DNA of 58,364 nt from a virus: the IMG/VR virus record IMGVR_UViG_3300025131_009806, positions 1-58,364 of that record. One strand, given 5' to 3'. The notes under the pieces are model-generated. The model was not told the DNA's origin and did no database searches. It worked only from the letters and a program-made list of their open reading frames with translations. The position numbers and the translations under genes were made by a program. Below, piece by piece: positions 8,984 through 17,119 of the stretch. The first letter of the stretch is position 1; each line of letters opens with the position of its first letter.

Positions 8984-9898
8984 GTGAGAATATTTCTTGA
9001 TAATGTAAACCTAGAGTCAACCTCAGGGCCTAATAGCTTTGCAAAGAAGATATCAGGTGAATTAAGAAAAGAACATGAGGTGTACACTTCAATTAATGAC
9101 CTAATAGATGAAAAGAAAAGACCCGAGGTTCAACTGTCTTTTATATCTTCTAACTATCAATTAGCACCCATTGTTCAAAGGCTAGACGGAATATACTTTA
9201 ACTCTGAGCAAGCCTTCAATGAATTAAACCTCCCAATCGAGGCAACATATCAGACAGCTAGTGCAGTAATCTTTCAGTCAGATTTCAATAAAAAATTAAC
9301 TGAAAAATATTTTGGAAAGAAAGAAAATTCTTTTGTAATCAGAAATGGTACATCATTAAAAAAAATATCTGATGCTCCAGAGATAAATCATCCCGTAATT
9401 GATGATTTTGAAGATGTTTGGATGTGTGCATCATCTTGGCGTCCCCACAAGCGACTACAAGAAAATATTAACTATTTTTTGGAATATTCCAAAAAAAAAG
9501 ACTGTCTAATCATTGCAGGAGAAAATCCAGACGTCAGAGTTGCTGATCCCAGAGTTTTCTATGCTGGACATCTTTCTTGGATTGACATGATATCATTAAT
9601 GAAGAGATCATCCTATTTTTTACATTTAGCGTGGCTTGATCATTGTCCAAATGTTGTAGTAGATGCAAGAGCAGCAGGATGTCACATCATCTGTTCTTCA
9701 ACAGGGGGAACTAAAGAGATAGCTGGATTAAGGTCTACTATAATTCTTGAAGATGACTGGGATTATTCACCAGTAAGACTATATGAGCCACCCAAGATGA
9801 ACTTTAATCAAAAAATAGAAAATACTTTTGAGTCTGATATCGAAATTAAAAATGTTACACAAGAATATATCAGCGTATTTGAGAGTGTTAAGCTATGA
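8984..9898 (+). CDS. GT4-like glycosyltransferase
   Basis: A 304-residue probable retaining glycosyltransferase of GT-B fold. The C-terminal half has the usual order: a beta strand with SSWRPHKR, then FYAGHLSWIDM, then CPNVVVDARAAGCHIICSSTGG, which corresponds to the donor-binding helix and the loop after it. The N-terminal half (SGPNSFAKKISGEL) matches the glycine-rich acceptor loop of the family. The GTG start is set by AGGAG at 8974-8978. The stop overlaps the next ATG (ATGA). Confidence 0.7.
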   Translation: MRIFLDNVNLESTSGPNSFAKKISGELRKEHEVYTSINDLIDEKKRPEVQLSFISSNYQLAPIVQRLDGIYFNSEQAFNELNLPIEATYQTASAVIFQSDFNKKLTEKYFGKKENSFVIRNGTSLKKISDAPEINHPVIDDFEDVWMCASSWRPHKRLQENINYFLEYSKKKDCLIIAGENPDVRVADPRVFYAGHLSWIDMISLMKRSSYFLHLAWLDHCPNVVVDARAAGCHIICSSTGGTKEIAGLRSTIILEDDWDYSPVRLYEPPKMNFNQKIENTFESDIEIKNVTQEYISVFESVKL

Positions 9899-10938
9899 GA
9901 TTTTTAATCACTGGAGCTGGTGGACTTATCGGAAGTGAAGCAGCTAGATATTTTTTAAAAAATAATCTTGTCTGGGGAATTGATAATAATATGAGGGCCC
10001 AATTTTTTGGACCACAAGGAGATGTTACACCAGCAATAGACTCTCTAAATAATCTAGATGGATACACTCATTTCTGGGCAGACATAACAAAAGAGGATCA
10101 GATAGAAGATATTTTTAGAAAGATCATGCCAGATGTCATTATTCATTGCGCAGCCCAGCCCTCACATGATAAAGCTGCATCAATTCCACTATTAGATTTT
10201 GATGTGAATGCCAGAGGAACAATTCTTTTATTAGAGTCATTTAGAAAATATTGCAAAGAAGACTCAGTCTTTATACACATGAGTACAAATAAGGTTTATG
10301 GAGATGGACCAAATCATCTTTCTCTAGTAGAGCTAGAAAATAGATGGGAATATACTGATCCAGAGCTATTTGGTATCGGAATATCAGAAACATTTTCAAT
10401 TGATAGGTGCTTACATTCCTTATTTGGAGCTTCAAAGGTGTCTGCAGATATTATTGCACAAGAATATGGTAGATATTTTGGATTAAATGTAGGGATATTT
10501 AGAGGAGGATGTCTTACAGGTCCGCAGCACGCTGGCGTAGAGCTACACGGATTTTTGTCCTATATCATCAAGTGTGCATTAAACAAAAAACATTATACAA
10601 TATTTGGATATGGTGGAAAACAGGTGAGAGATCAAATTCACTCATTTGATGTGATAAGGGCTTTTGAATCTTTTATTCAGCACCCTAAAAAGGGAGAAGT
10701 CTATAATATCGGCGGAGGATATGAAAATAGTGCATCAGTTATTGAGATTATAGAGATTCTAAGAGAGAGATATGGGCTAGTTTTAAATTATTCACTTGAT
10801 GATAAAAATAGAATAGGGGATCATATTTGCTATTACACTGATTTATCAAAATTTAAAAAAGATTTCACTTCTTGGAATATATCTAGATCCCTAGATGATA
10901 TAATTAATGAAATTATATCTAATGAAAGTCAAGGATAA
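9895..10938 (+). CDS. NAD-dependent sugar epimerase, CDP-paratose 2-epimerase-like
   Basis: A 347-residue extended SDR enzyme. The Rossmann motif GAGGLIG is at residues 7-13, followed by NNMRAQFFGPQGDV, which is characteristic of the CDP-paratose/tyvelose 2-epimerase-like group. MSTNKVYGDGPN and RGGCLTGPQHAGVELHGF also fit that group. Where most SDRs have YxxxK, this protein reads F177-G-A-S-K181, so the usual catalytic tyrosine is phenylalanine. In this subgroup such a change may be normal, but the reaction cannot be assigned with confidence. It overlaps the preceding glycosyltransferase by four bases. Confidence 0.7.
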   Translation: MRFLITGAGGLIGSEAARYFLKNNLVWGIDNNMRAQFFGPQGDVTPAIDSLNNLDGYTHFWADITKEDQIEDIFRKIMPDVIIHCAAQPSHDKAASIPLLDFDVNARGTILLLESFRKYCKEDSVFIHMSTNKVYGDGPNHLSLVELENRWEYTDPELFGIGISETFSIDRCLHSLFGASKVSADIIAQEYGRYFGLNVGIFRGGCLTGPQHAGVELHGFLSYIIKCALNKKHYTIFGYGGKQVRDQIHSFDVIRAFESFIQHPKKGEVYNIGGGYENSASVIEIIEILRERYGLVLNYSLDDKNRIGDHICYYTDLSKFKKDFTSWNISRSLDDIINEIISNESQG

Positions 10939-10943
10939 CACTA

Positions 10944-11864
10944 ATGGGAATAGAAGATATTAACAAAAATATTAATGAATTTCCTATTATTTTTAAAGAT
11001 CAAGAACTTTACATCAAAGATACACGCGTCACTTCTGTCATTAATCAAATAATTTGTAGTGGGCAACGACTAGATACTTCGACACTAAGTGATAACCAGC
11101 TAAAATTAATACGATCAGTTGAGAACTCTGTAAATAATGCTGAAATATTTAGGTCCAAATTGAATGATGATATTTTAAATATGAGAGGAGTGACTTCAAC
11201 ATCTCGTAAGATTAGACATTTTTTAAATAATATCTGCGAACTATCTCCAGATTATTTAGAAGTTGGATGTGCATCAGGATCTACATATATTTCTTCACAC
11301 TATTTAAATAATATGAATTCCTCCTATGTGTGTGATTTATTTGCTGAATCTAAAAATGGAGAAAATGGAAAGGATACTTTTTTAAATAATTGTCAAAAAT
11401 ATCTTGAAAAGGATCCAGAAAATTTATTTTCTGAAGATTGTTTTTCCCTTGATTTGTCAAAAATATCCAATAAAATAAATCTCTATTTATATGACGCTAG
11501 ACACAATGTAGATGATCAAGAAAAAGCTTTGACATATTTTGAAGAAGTTTTTGATGATGACGTTATCTTTATAGTTGATGACTGGAATGATAGCAGGGTC
11601 AAGATAGGAACAGTCTTGGGACTGGCAAAGATAGGTTATGATATCATATGGTGGAATAGCCCTCCAGCTCATAGTCAAATTACATATCTATTTAAAAATA
11701 TATTTGCACAAAGGGGACAAGTGAAATTTAGTAAGGATGATCCCTTTGGAGATGAATTTAGGTGGCACAACGGATTGATGATAATGATTCTATCCAAGAG
11801 GAAAAAAAATAAGGATGGTCTTGAAGATAATGAACAATATATTGATGAATGGCTGGAGGGCTAG
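10944..11864 (+). CDS. Class I SAM-dependent methyltransferase-like protein
   Basis: A 306-residue protein with an N-terminal region of about 95 residues of unknown role, followed by a methyltransferase-like Rossmann core. Motif I reads LEVGCASGSTYIS at about 105-117. DARHNVDDQ and VIFIVDDWND near residues 190 and 210 resemble the class with metal-assisted acidic motifs. The extreme C-terminus reads YIDEWLEG, similar to the C-terminus of the next protein. It lies among glycosyltransferases, so a glycan or sugar-nucleotide substrate is likely but not shown. Confidence 0.6.
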   Translation: MGIEDINKNINEFPIIFKDQELYIKDTRVTSVINQIICSGQRLDTSTLSDNQLKLIRSVENSVNNAEIFRSKLNDDILNMRGVTSTSRKIRHFLNNICELSPDYLEVGCASGSTYISSHYLNNMNSSYVCDLFAESKNGENGKDTFLNNCQKYLEKDPENLFSEDCFSLDLSKISNKINLYLYDARHNVDDQEKALTYFEEVFDDDVIFIVDDWNDSRVKIGTVLGLAKIGYDIIWWNSPPAHSQITYLFKNIFAQRGQVKFSKDDPFGDEFRWHNGLMIMILSKRKKNKDGLEDNEQYIDEWLEG

Positions 11865-11866
11865 CA

Positions 11867-12892
11867 GTGAGTAATTTACCTAAAGTCACATTTGGAATAG
11901 TAAACTGTAATAGACTGTATTATTTAAAGAGCTGCTTAGAATCTCTAATTTTTTGTACGAAGAGCTACGAAAACAAAGAGCTAATAGTTGTCGATAATGC
12001 GTCAATAGAAGAAGGAACCTCTGAATACCTAGATGAAATAGAAAAAAATGGAATAATCGTCGTACGGCAAAAGAAGAGAGATCCTAGTAATGAATTTGCA
12101 AAGGCACTTAACATAATATCAGAGATAGCAACAGGAGAGTATATCTGCCCACTACAGGGGGATATGCAATTTATAGTTAGAGGACCGTGGCTTGAAGAAT
12201 ATGTCAGATATTTTCAAAAACATGGAAATAATATAGGATGTATTTCTCTAGATGCTCAAAGAAAAATCACAATTCGTAGGCGTTCACCATATGGAGTTTT
12301 TGACAAAGATGAGCTAGATAACCACTTTAGATTTTTTATAGAGCCAAAAAGACCCCCAATAAGCGGCGCAGCTGATGTGATGTATAGTAAAGAAATAATA
12401 AAGAAAATATATCCGTGGAATGTTAACAATTCAAGCCATGAGGGCGGTGATGATTCAGAAACTGCTATGCTTAAAAAAATTGAAGACTTAGTTAGATCCA
12501 GTGACTTAAAGGATGTTTTCTTCATATCTCCACAAATTCCTGTTTCAGTTGCAATTCAAACTGACAGCCGAGGAACTAATGCAAGAGTTAGAGGGACTAA
12601 AAGATATGGAGACTATTGGCCAGCAAAAAAAGACTTTAGGTATTATGAGATATTTGAAATAGAAGATCTCATTTCTAGCTGTGATAAAAATAGTCCTCCA
12701 CTGGCAATAGACGATCTTGCCAAGGGGGTCGAGTGGAATGTTCCTAAAGACGAACTTGGAAATTGGCTAAAAAATCCAATTCAACCAGAAAGTGCATCTA
12801 TTAATGACTATGTTGACTTAGAAATATCTAATAAGCCCCCAGAAGATTCTTTGTCTCCAGACTACTTGTCTGAATGGTTAGATGATGAGTAA
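11867..12892 (+). CDS. GT2 family glycosyltransferase
   Basis: A 341-residue GT-A enzyme. KVTFGIVNCNRLYYLKSCL and ELIVVDNASIEEGTSEYL are the two N-terminal GT2 segments, and PLQGDMQF near residue 100 is at the metal-site position. I placed the start at GTG 11867 because GGAGGG at 11855-11860 stands six bases upstream; an in-frame ATG at 11849 would bury that site and overlap the previous gene by 16 bases. The C-terminus YLSEWLDDE resembles that of the preceding protein. Confidence 0.7.
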   Translation: MSNLPKVTFGIVNCNRLYYLKSCLESLIFCTKSYENKELIVVDNASIEEGTSEYLDEIEKNGIIVVRQKKRDPSNEFAKALNIISEIATGEYICPLQGDMQFIVRGPWLEEYVRYFQKHGNNIGCISLDAQRKITIRRRSPYGVFDKDELDNHFRFFIEPKRPPISGAADVMYSKEIIKKIYPWNVNNSSHEGGDDSETAMLKKIEDLVRSSDLKDVFFISPQIPVSVAIQTDSRGTNARVRGTKRYGDYWPAKKDFRYYEIFEIEDLISSCDKNSPPLAIDDLAKGVEWNVPKDELGNWLKNPIQPESASINDYVDLEISNKPPEDSLSPDYLSEWLDDE

Positions 12893-13802
12893 GATTTTTG
12901 TACTGCCTCCTAGAGAAAGCTGGATATGTGATAGAATTTCAGCTGAGTGGTATGAAAATTGTCAAGATATTTCAACAAAAAATATCATAGATGCAGACAT
13001 AATATGGCTATTAGCAGGCTGGTGCTGGAAGCAAGTTAATTTAGAGCTTTTAAAGACAAAAAGAGTTGTTGTCACAATTCATCATATTGTTCCAGAAAAG
13101 TTTACGCAAGAAAAATTTAATGACTTTATGTTAAGAGATAAGTTTGTTGATCTTTATCACGTGCCCAATGATAAAGCCTACAAGGCTGTCTCTAGATTAA
13201 CACAAAAACCAATTAAGGTAGTAGGCTACTGGTTTGATAAAAAAAAGTGGTTTCATGAAGAAAGGAGCACTTGTAGGGATAGGCTTGGGTTATCAAATAA
13301 TGATTTCATAGTTGGATCATTTCAAAGAGATACAGAGGGATCTGACCTAATAACACCAAAGCTTGAAAAAGGTCCAGATCAGTTTTGTGATTATGTTGGA
13401 AACATGCAAAGAGATAATTTACATGTTCTCCTCGGCGGATGGCGACGACAATATGTGATATCTAGACTAGAAAAAATGAAAATACCCTACACCTATTTTG
13501 AACTTGCAAACCTTGAAACTTTGCGTTTAATGTACTGTTCTCTAGACTTATATGCAATATCATCTAGATACGAGGGAGGCCCACAGTCAGCTCTAGAGGC
13601 CTCTGGAATGCACATCCCTATAGTATCTACAGATGTGGGTATGGTACCAGATATACTTCACAAAGATTGTATATTTGAAAAATTAGATTCTAATTTCTAT
13701 CCAAGTAAAAATCATGTAGAGTTCAACTTTGAACAAGCAATGAAATTTGAGATATTATTACATAAAGAAAGATATATTGAAATGTTTAAGGGAATATTGT
13801 GA
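12882..13802 (+). CDS. GT4-like glycosyltransferase
   Basis: A 306-residue GT-B type protein. GSFQRDTEGSDL near residue 145 is the start of the C-terminal Rossmann half, and SRYEGGPQSALEASGMHIPI near 230 is the donor-site helix with the glutamates typical of GT4. VVTIHHIVPEKF near residue 65 belongs to the N-terminal half. The start overlaps the upstream stop by 11 bases, with ATG codons at 12882 and 12885. It ends in a GTGA overlap with the next gene. Confidence 0.65.
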   Translation: MMSKIFVLPPRESWICDRISAEWYENCQDISTKNIIDADIIWLLAGWCWKQVNLELLKTKRVVVTIHHIVPEKFTQEKFNDFMLRDKFVDLYHVPNDKAYKAVSRLTQKPIKVVGYWFDKKKWFHEERSTCRDRLGLSNNDFIVGSFQRDTEGSDLITPKLEKGPDQFCDYVGNMQRDNLHVLLGGWRRQYVISRLEKMKIPYTYFELANLETLRLMYCSLDLYAISSRYEGGPQSALEASGMHIPIVSTDVGMVPDILHKDCIFEKLDSNFYPSKNHVEFNFEQAMKFEILLHKERYIEMFKGIL

Positions 13803-14782
13803 AAAAAAAGGTAGCTTTGATAACAGGAATAAACGGGATGGACGGTAGCCATCTAGCAGACTTTCTTCTTGATAGAGACTATGAGATTTTCGGTGTTGAA
13901 AGAAGGTCTTCTGTTAAAAATAGAACAAATACAAAACATCTAGAAGGAAAGGTAACTTTTCTCACAGGCGATCTAACAGACCAAAATTCACTCTTTAGGT
14001 GTCTAAAGCAGAGCAATCCTGATGAGGTTTATAATTTAGCTGCGCAGTCTTTTGTAGGAGAAAGTTGGAATACACCAGAGCAAACATCTGATGTCACAGG
14101 TCTAGGGGCACTAAGAATGCTAGAGGCCCTCAGAGAATATAAAGAGACACGTAGTGATTTACGGTATTATCAAGCCAGTTCATCAGAAATGTTTGGTAGA
14201 ATGGTTGAAAATCCAGCAAGTGAAACTACACCGTTTTATCCTAGAAGTCCATATGGTGTCTCTAAACTATATGCACACTGGATCACTAAAAACTATAGAG
14301 AGTCATACGGTATGTTTAACTGCTCTGGTATACTCTTTAATCATGAGTCTGAAAGGAGAGGATTAGAATTTGTGACTAGAAAAATATCTAATGGTGTTGC
14401 AAAAATAAGTCTAGGAATAGCAGACCATATATCTTTAGGAAATCTTGATGCTAAGCGAGACTGGGGCTATGCACCTGACTATGTTGAATCAATGTGGCTA
14501 ATGCTTCAACAAGATGAACCTGATGATTATGTAGTTGCTACTGGAAAGTGTCACTCTATACGAGACTTTTTAAGTGAAGCATTCTCCTTAGTGGGAATCG
14601 AAGACTGGAAAGATTATATTATTCAAGATCCAAGATTTATGAGACCTGCTGAAGTAGATGTTCTCGTTGGAGATAGCTCAAGGGCGAAGAATAATTTGGG
14701 GTGGGAGCCTAAGACATCTTTTAAGGAATTAGTAAGCATCATGGTTAATAGTGATATTGAAATATTAAAAAAGAGCTTATAG
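13799..14782 (+). CDS. gmd: GDP-mannose 4,6-dehydratase
   Basis: Converts GDP-D-mannose to GDP-4-dehydro-6-deoxy-D-mannose, the first step to GDP-fucose, GDP-rhamnose or GDP-perosamine. The 327-residue protein shows the family hallmarks in order: TGINGMDGSHLADFLL (NADP site, residues 9-24), GVERRSS, NLAAQSFVGESW, ASSSEMFG with the catalytic glutamate near 130, YGVSK at 152-156, and ILFNHESERRG. GTG start in a GTGA overlap. No canonical GDP-fucose synthase follows; the RmlD-like or epimerase genes of the cassette, or host enzymes, may take over. Confidence 0.92.
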   Translation: MKKKVALITGINGMDGSHLADFLLDRDYEIFGVERRSSVKNRTNTKHLEGKVTFLTGDLTDQNSLFRCLKQSNPDEVYNLAAQSFVGESWNTPEQTSDVTGLGALRMLEALREYKETRSDLRYYQASSSEMFGRMVENPASETTPFYPRSPYGVSKLYAHWITKNYRESYGMFNCSGILFNHESERRGLEFVTRKISNGVAKISLGIADHISLGNLDAKRDWGYAPDYVESMWLMLQQDEPDDYVVATGKCHSIRDFLSEAFSLVGIEDWKDYIIQDPRFMRPAEVDVLVGDSSRAKNNLGWEPKTSFKELVSIMVNSDIEILKKSL

Positions 14783-14826
14783 TCACTTTATTTAAATGTG
14801 TGATATGAAATACGAGGGAGTTTTTA

Positions 14827-16467
14827 ATGGTTTCTGAAAAAATGATAGCAGGCGTATGGTCAGGCCATGATTCATCTTATTGTATTCTAGATGGTGGACG
14901 ACCTATCATACACGATGAATATGAGAGATTTATAAGAGAAAAAGAGCCAGCCGGTGACTCTGTAAGATTTCTTTTAGATAACTTTAAAGACCACGGATCA
15001 TTAAAGTATGTAGCAACATGTACACCAACTAATAAGCTAACAGAGCACAAAGAGTCTCTTATAGAGATAAATTCAATAATTTCTAAAAACGGTGGAGGCA
15101 TATATTCAGTTGGACATCATCAAGCACATGCTGCAAATACATTCTTTTCTAGCAATTTCAAAGAATCACTAATCTTGACAATCGACGGCGGCGGAGTCGA
15201 GGATGATGGATTTGAGACAGCATTCACTGTGTGGACAGGCAAAGAAAATGAAATTAACTGTAAGTACAGACTTCCAATGAATGTCTTAAACATAGGTGGG
15301 CTCTGGACACGGGCCACAAGGTATATTTTTGAACTACAGTCAGGGTGGCCACGGGGTCACCAGGCAGGATCTGTGATGGCCATGGCAGCCTTGGGAGATA
15401 GGGAAAAATATGTAAAAGATTTTCATAAAATGCTTACAGAAGACATACAGATAGCTTCTTTTAAGCCTCCAAATCAGCCAAAGGGAGCTTTAATCTTAGG
15501 TAATGATCCAAAGCATCCCTATCTAGACAAATGGAATAAGATAGCAAGAAAAAGTGAGCAAGATAAGTTTGATCTAGCAGCAGGCCTACAATATGCCACA
15601 GAGATCTTCTTTAAAGCTCTTATGACACAAATTATAGGAGAAGTTCCTCAAAAAAATCTTTGTTTAGCTGGCGGCGTATCTCTAAATTGTGTTCTCATAG
15701 GAAAGATAAAAGAATGGTTTCCGCAGATAGAAAATATATTTGCAACAACAGTTCCACATGACGGCGGCATAGCTATAGGGGCAGCTCAGTATGTCTGGCA
15801 TCAAGTCTTAAGAAACGAAAGAATTAAGTGGAAGGATAATTTCACTCCATATCTAGGCAAAACATACTCAGAGCAAGAAGTGATGAAGTCGATATCAGAT
15901 AAAGATAGCGTCGAAATAAAAAAAGTTTCAGACAGCGATGTTATTGATCTTCTCGATCACCAGAAAATTATCTCGGTATTTGGACAAGGTTCAGAATCAG
16001 GTCGTCGTGCACTAGGAAATAGAAGCATATTAGCAGATCCCCGCTCATCTAAAATGAAAGAAATAATAAATGATAAGGTGAAGCACAGGCAGTGGTATAG
16101 ACCATTTGCTCCCTCAATCTTAGAGGAAGAGGGGAAAAATTGGTTTGAAAACTATCAAGAGAGTCCATATATGAGCTTTGCACTACACTTCAAAGAGGAA
16201 AAGAAGGAACTAGTTCCAGCTGTTGTTCACGTAGATGGAACAGCTAGATTGCAGACAGTTACAAGTAATGATAATAATTGGTATCATAATTTTTTAAAGA
16301 TGTGGCACAAAAAATCTGGTGTTCCTATTTTACTTAATACGAGCTTTAATGATAGAGAGCCAATATGTGAAACACCAGACCATGCAATTAATTGTTTTTT
16401 AGGTACAGATATTGACTATCTATACTTTTATGATTATGGATTTTTGCTTTCAAAGGTAGACAAATGA
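14827..16467 (+). CDS. NodU/CmcH-type O-carbamoyltransferase
   Basis: Transfers a carbamoyl group from carbamoyl phosphate to a hydroxyl, in this setting most likely on a sugar. The 546-residue length and layout match the TobZ/NodU family. The N-terminal Kae1-like domain has GVWSGHDSSYCIL, GHHQAHAANTFFSS (residues about 96-109) and LTIDGGG; LAGGVSLNC follows near 280. The C-terminal domain has GSESGRRALGNRSILADPR and WYRPFAPSIL. The start is set by GAGGGAG at 14813-14819. Its position next to the sialic-type module suggests it modifies a sugar of that pathway, which is inferred. Confidence 0.88.
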   Translation: MVSEKMIAGVWSGHDSSYCILDGGRPIIHDEYERFIREKEPAGDSVRFLLDNFKDHGSLKYVATCTPTNKLTEHKESLIEINSIISKNGGGIYSVGHHQAHAANTFFSSNFKESLILTIDGGGVEDDGFETAFTVWTGKENEINCKYRLPMNVLNIGGLWTRATRYIFELQSGWPRGHQAGSVMAMAALGDREKYVKDFHKMLTEDIQIASFKPPNQPKGALILGNDPKHPYLDKWNKIARKSEQDKFDLAAGLQYATEIFFKALMTQIIGEVPQKNLCLAGGVSLNCVLIGKIKEWFPQIENIFATTVPHDGGIAIGAAQYVWHQVLRNERIKWKDNFTPYLGKTYSEQEVMKSISDKDSVEIKKVSDSDVIDLLDHQKIISVFGQGSESGRRALGNRSILADPRSSKMKEIINDKVKHRQWYRPFAPSILEEEGKNWFENYQESPYMSFALHFKEEKKELVPAVVHVDGTARLQTVTSNDNNWYHNFLKMWHKKSGVPILLNTSFNDREPICETPDHAINCFLGTDIDYLYFYDYGFLLSKVDK

Positions 16468-17057
16468 AAGTATGCATAGTTGGAAATTCACCTAATCTTT
16501 TAGATAAAGACTTAGGTGATAAAATAGACATGTGTGACCATGTCATTAGAATTAATGATTTTGTAATAGAGGGATTTGAAAAACAGATAGGCTCTAAAAC
16601 AACTATTATTGCAGCAGGTTTTAGTTCTATTTCTAAGATGCTAAAGGGTGATTACACAACAAGTCATCTTATGAATACGTGTGATATATGGGTTCTTCAT
16701 CCAGAACCAGGAAGGATTAGCAGTGTTGTCAACTATGGAGTGAGTAAAGATAGAATATTTGTAATAGATGGAGATGCTTATAGCTTTTTAAAAAATGTCA
16801 TTTATGAAAATTTTTGGAGAAAGATACCTTCTTGTGGAATAGCAACTATTCAAATGTCACTTAATCACTTTAAAAGTGATGAAATATTTATCGTGGGATT
16901 TGATGAAAATACTGGAAAAGAAGGAAAAGGTCACTATTATGAAAAAGACTTTCTTGATATAGACCTTCCAGGTGACCCAGTAGGTCATGATTTCGCATCC
17001 GAAAATTCTTACATACAGAGACTTGTCGATAAAGAAAGAATTAAAAGGCTTGAATAA
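16464..17057 (+). CDS. Compact GT29-like sialyltransferase
   Basis: Probably moves a CMP-activated nonulosonic acid onto a glycan. All four GT29 sialylmotifs can be read in 197 residues. L is VGNSPNLLDKDLGDKIDMCD plus HVIRIND at about 6-32. S is IPSCGIATIQMSL...DEIFIVGFDE from about 121. Motif III is H157-Y-Y-E160. VS is H175 followed four residues later by E180. It is much shorter than animal enzymes and has no membrane anchor. ATGA overlap with the carbamoyltransferase; CMP-sugar synthase and NeuB genes follow. An older 'DUF115-like' label would be the alternative. Confidence 0.72.
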   Translation: MKVCIVGNSPNLLDKDLGDKIDMCDHVIRINDFVIEGFEKQIGSKTTIIAAGFSSISKMLKGDYTTSHLMNTCDIWVLHPEPGRISSVVNYGVSKDRIFVIDGDAYSFLKNVIYENFWRKIPSCGIATIQMSLNHFKSDEIFIVGFDENTGKEGKGHYYEKDFLDIDLPGDPVGHDFASENSYIQRLVDKERIKRLE

Positions 17058-17093
17058 AAGAGCTTTGTATTGAAAATCTTTATTAATTTTAAA

Positions 17094-17099
17094 TATAAT
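17094..17099 (+). promoter_or_regulatory. TATAAT element before the NeuA-fusion gene
   Basis: The 62-base gap 17058-17119 is very A+T-rich and carries AAATATAATT, with TATAAT 20 bases before the ATG. A CGGAGG ribosome site follows at about 17109. Similar elements precede several other genes after true gaps, so this may start a transcript of the nonulosonic-acid genes. Confidence 0.4.
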
Positions 17100-17119
17100 T
17101 CTATTGTTCGGAGGCTTGA

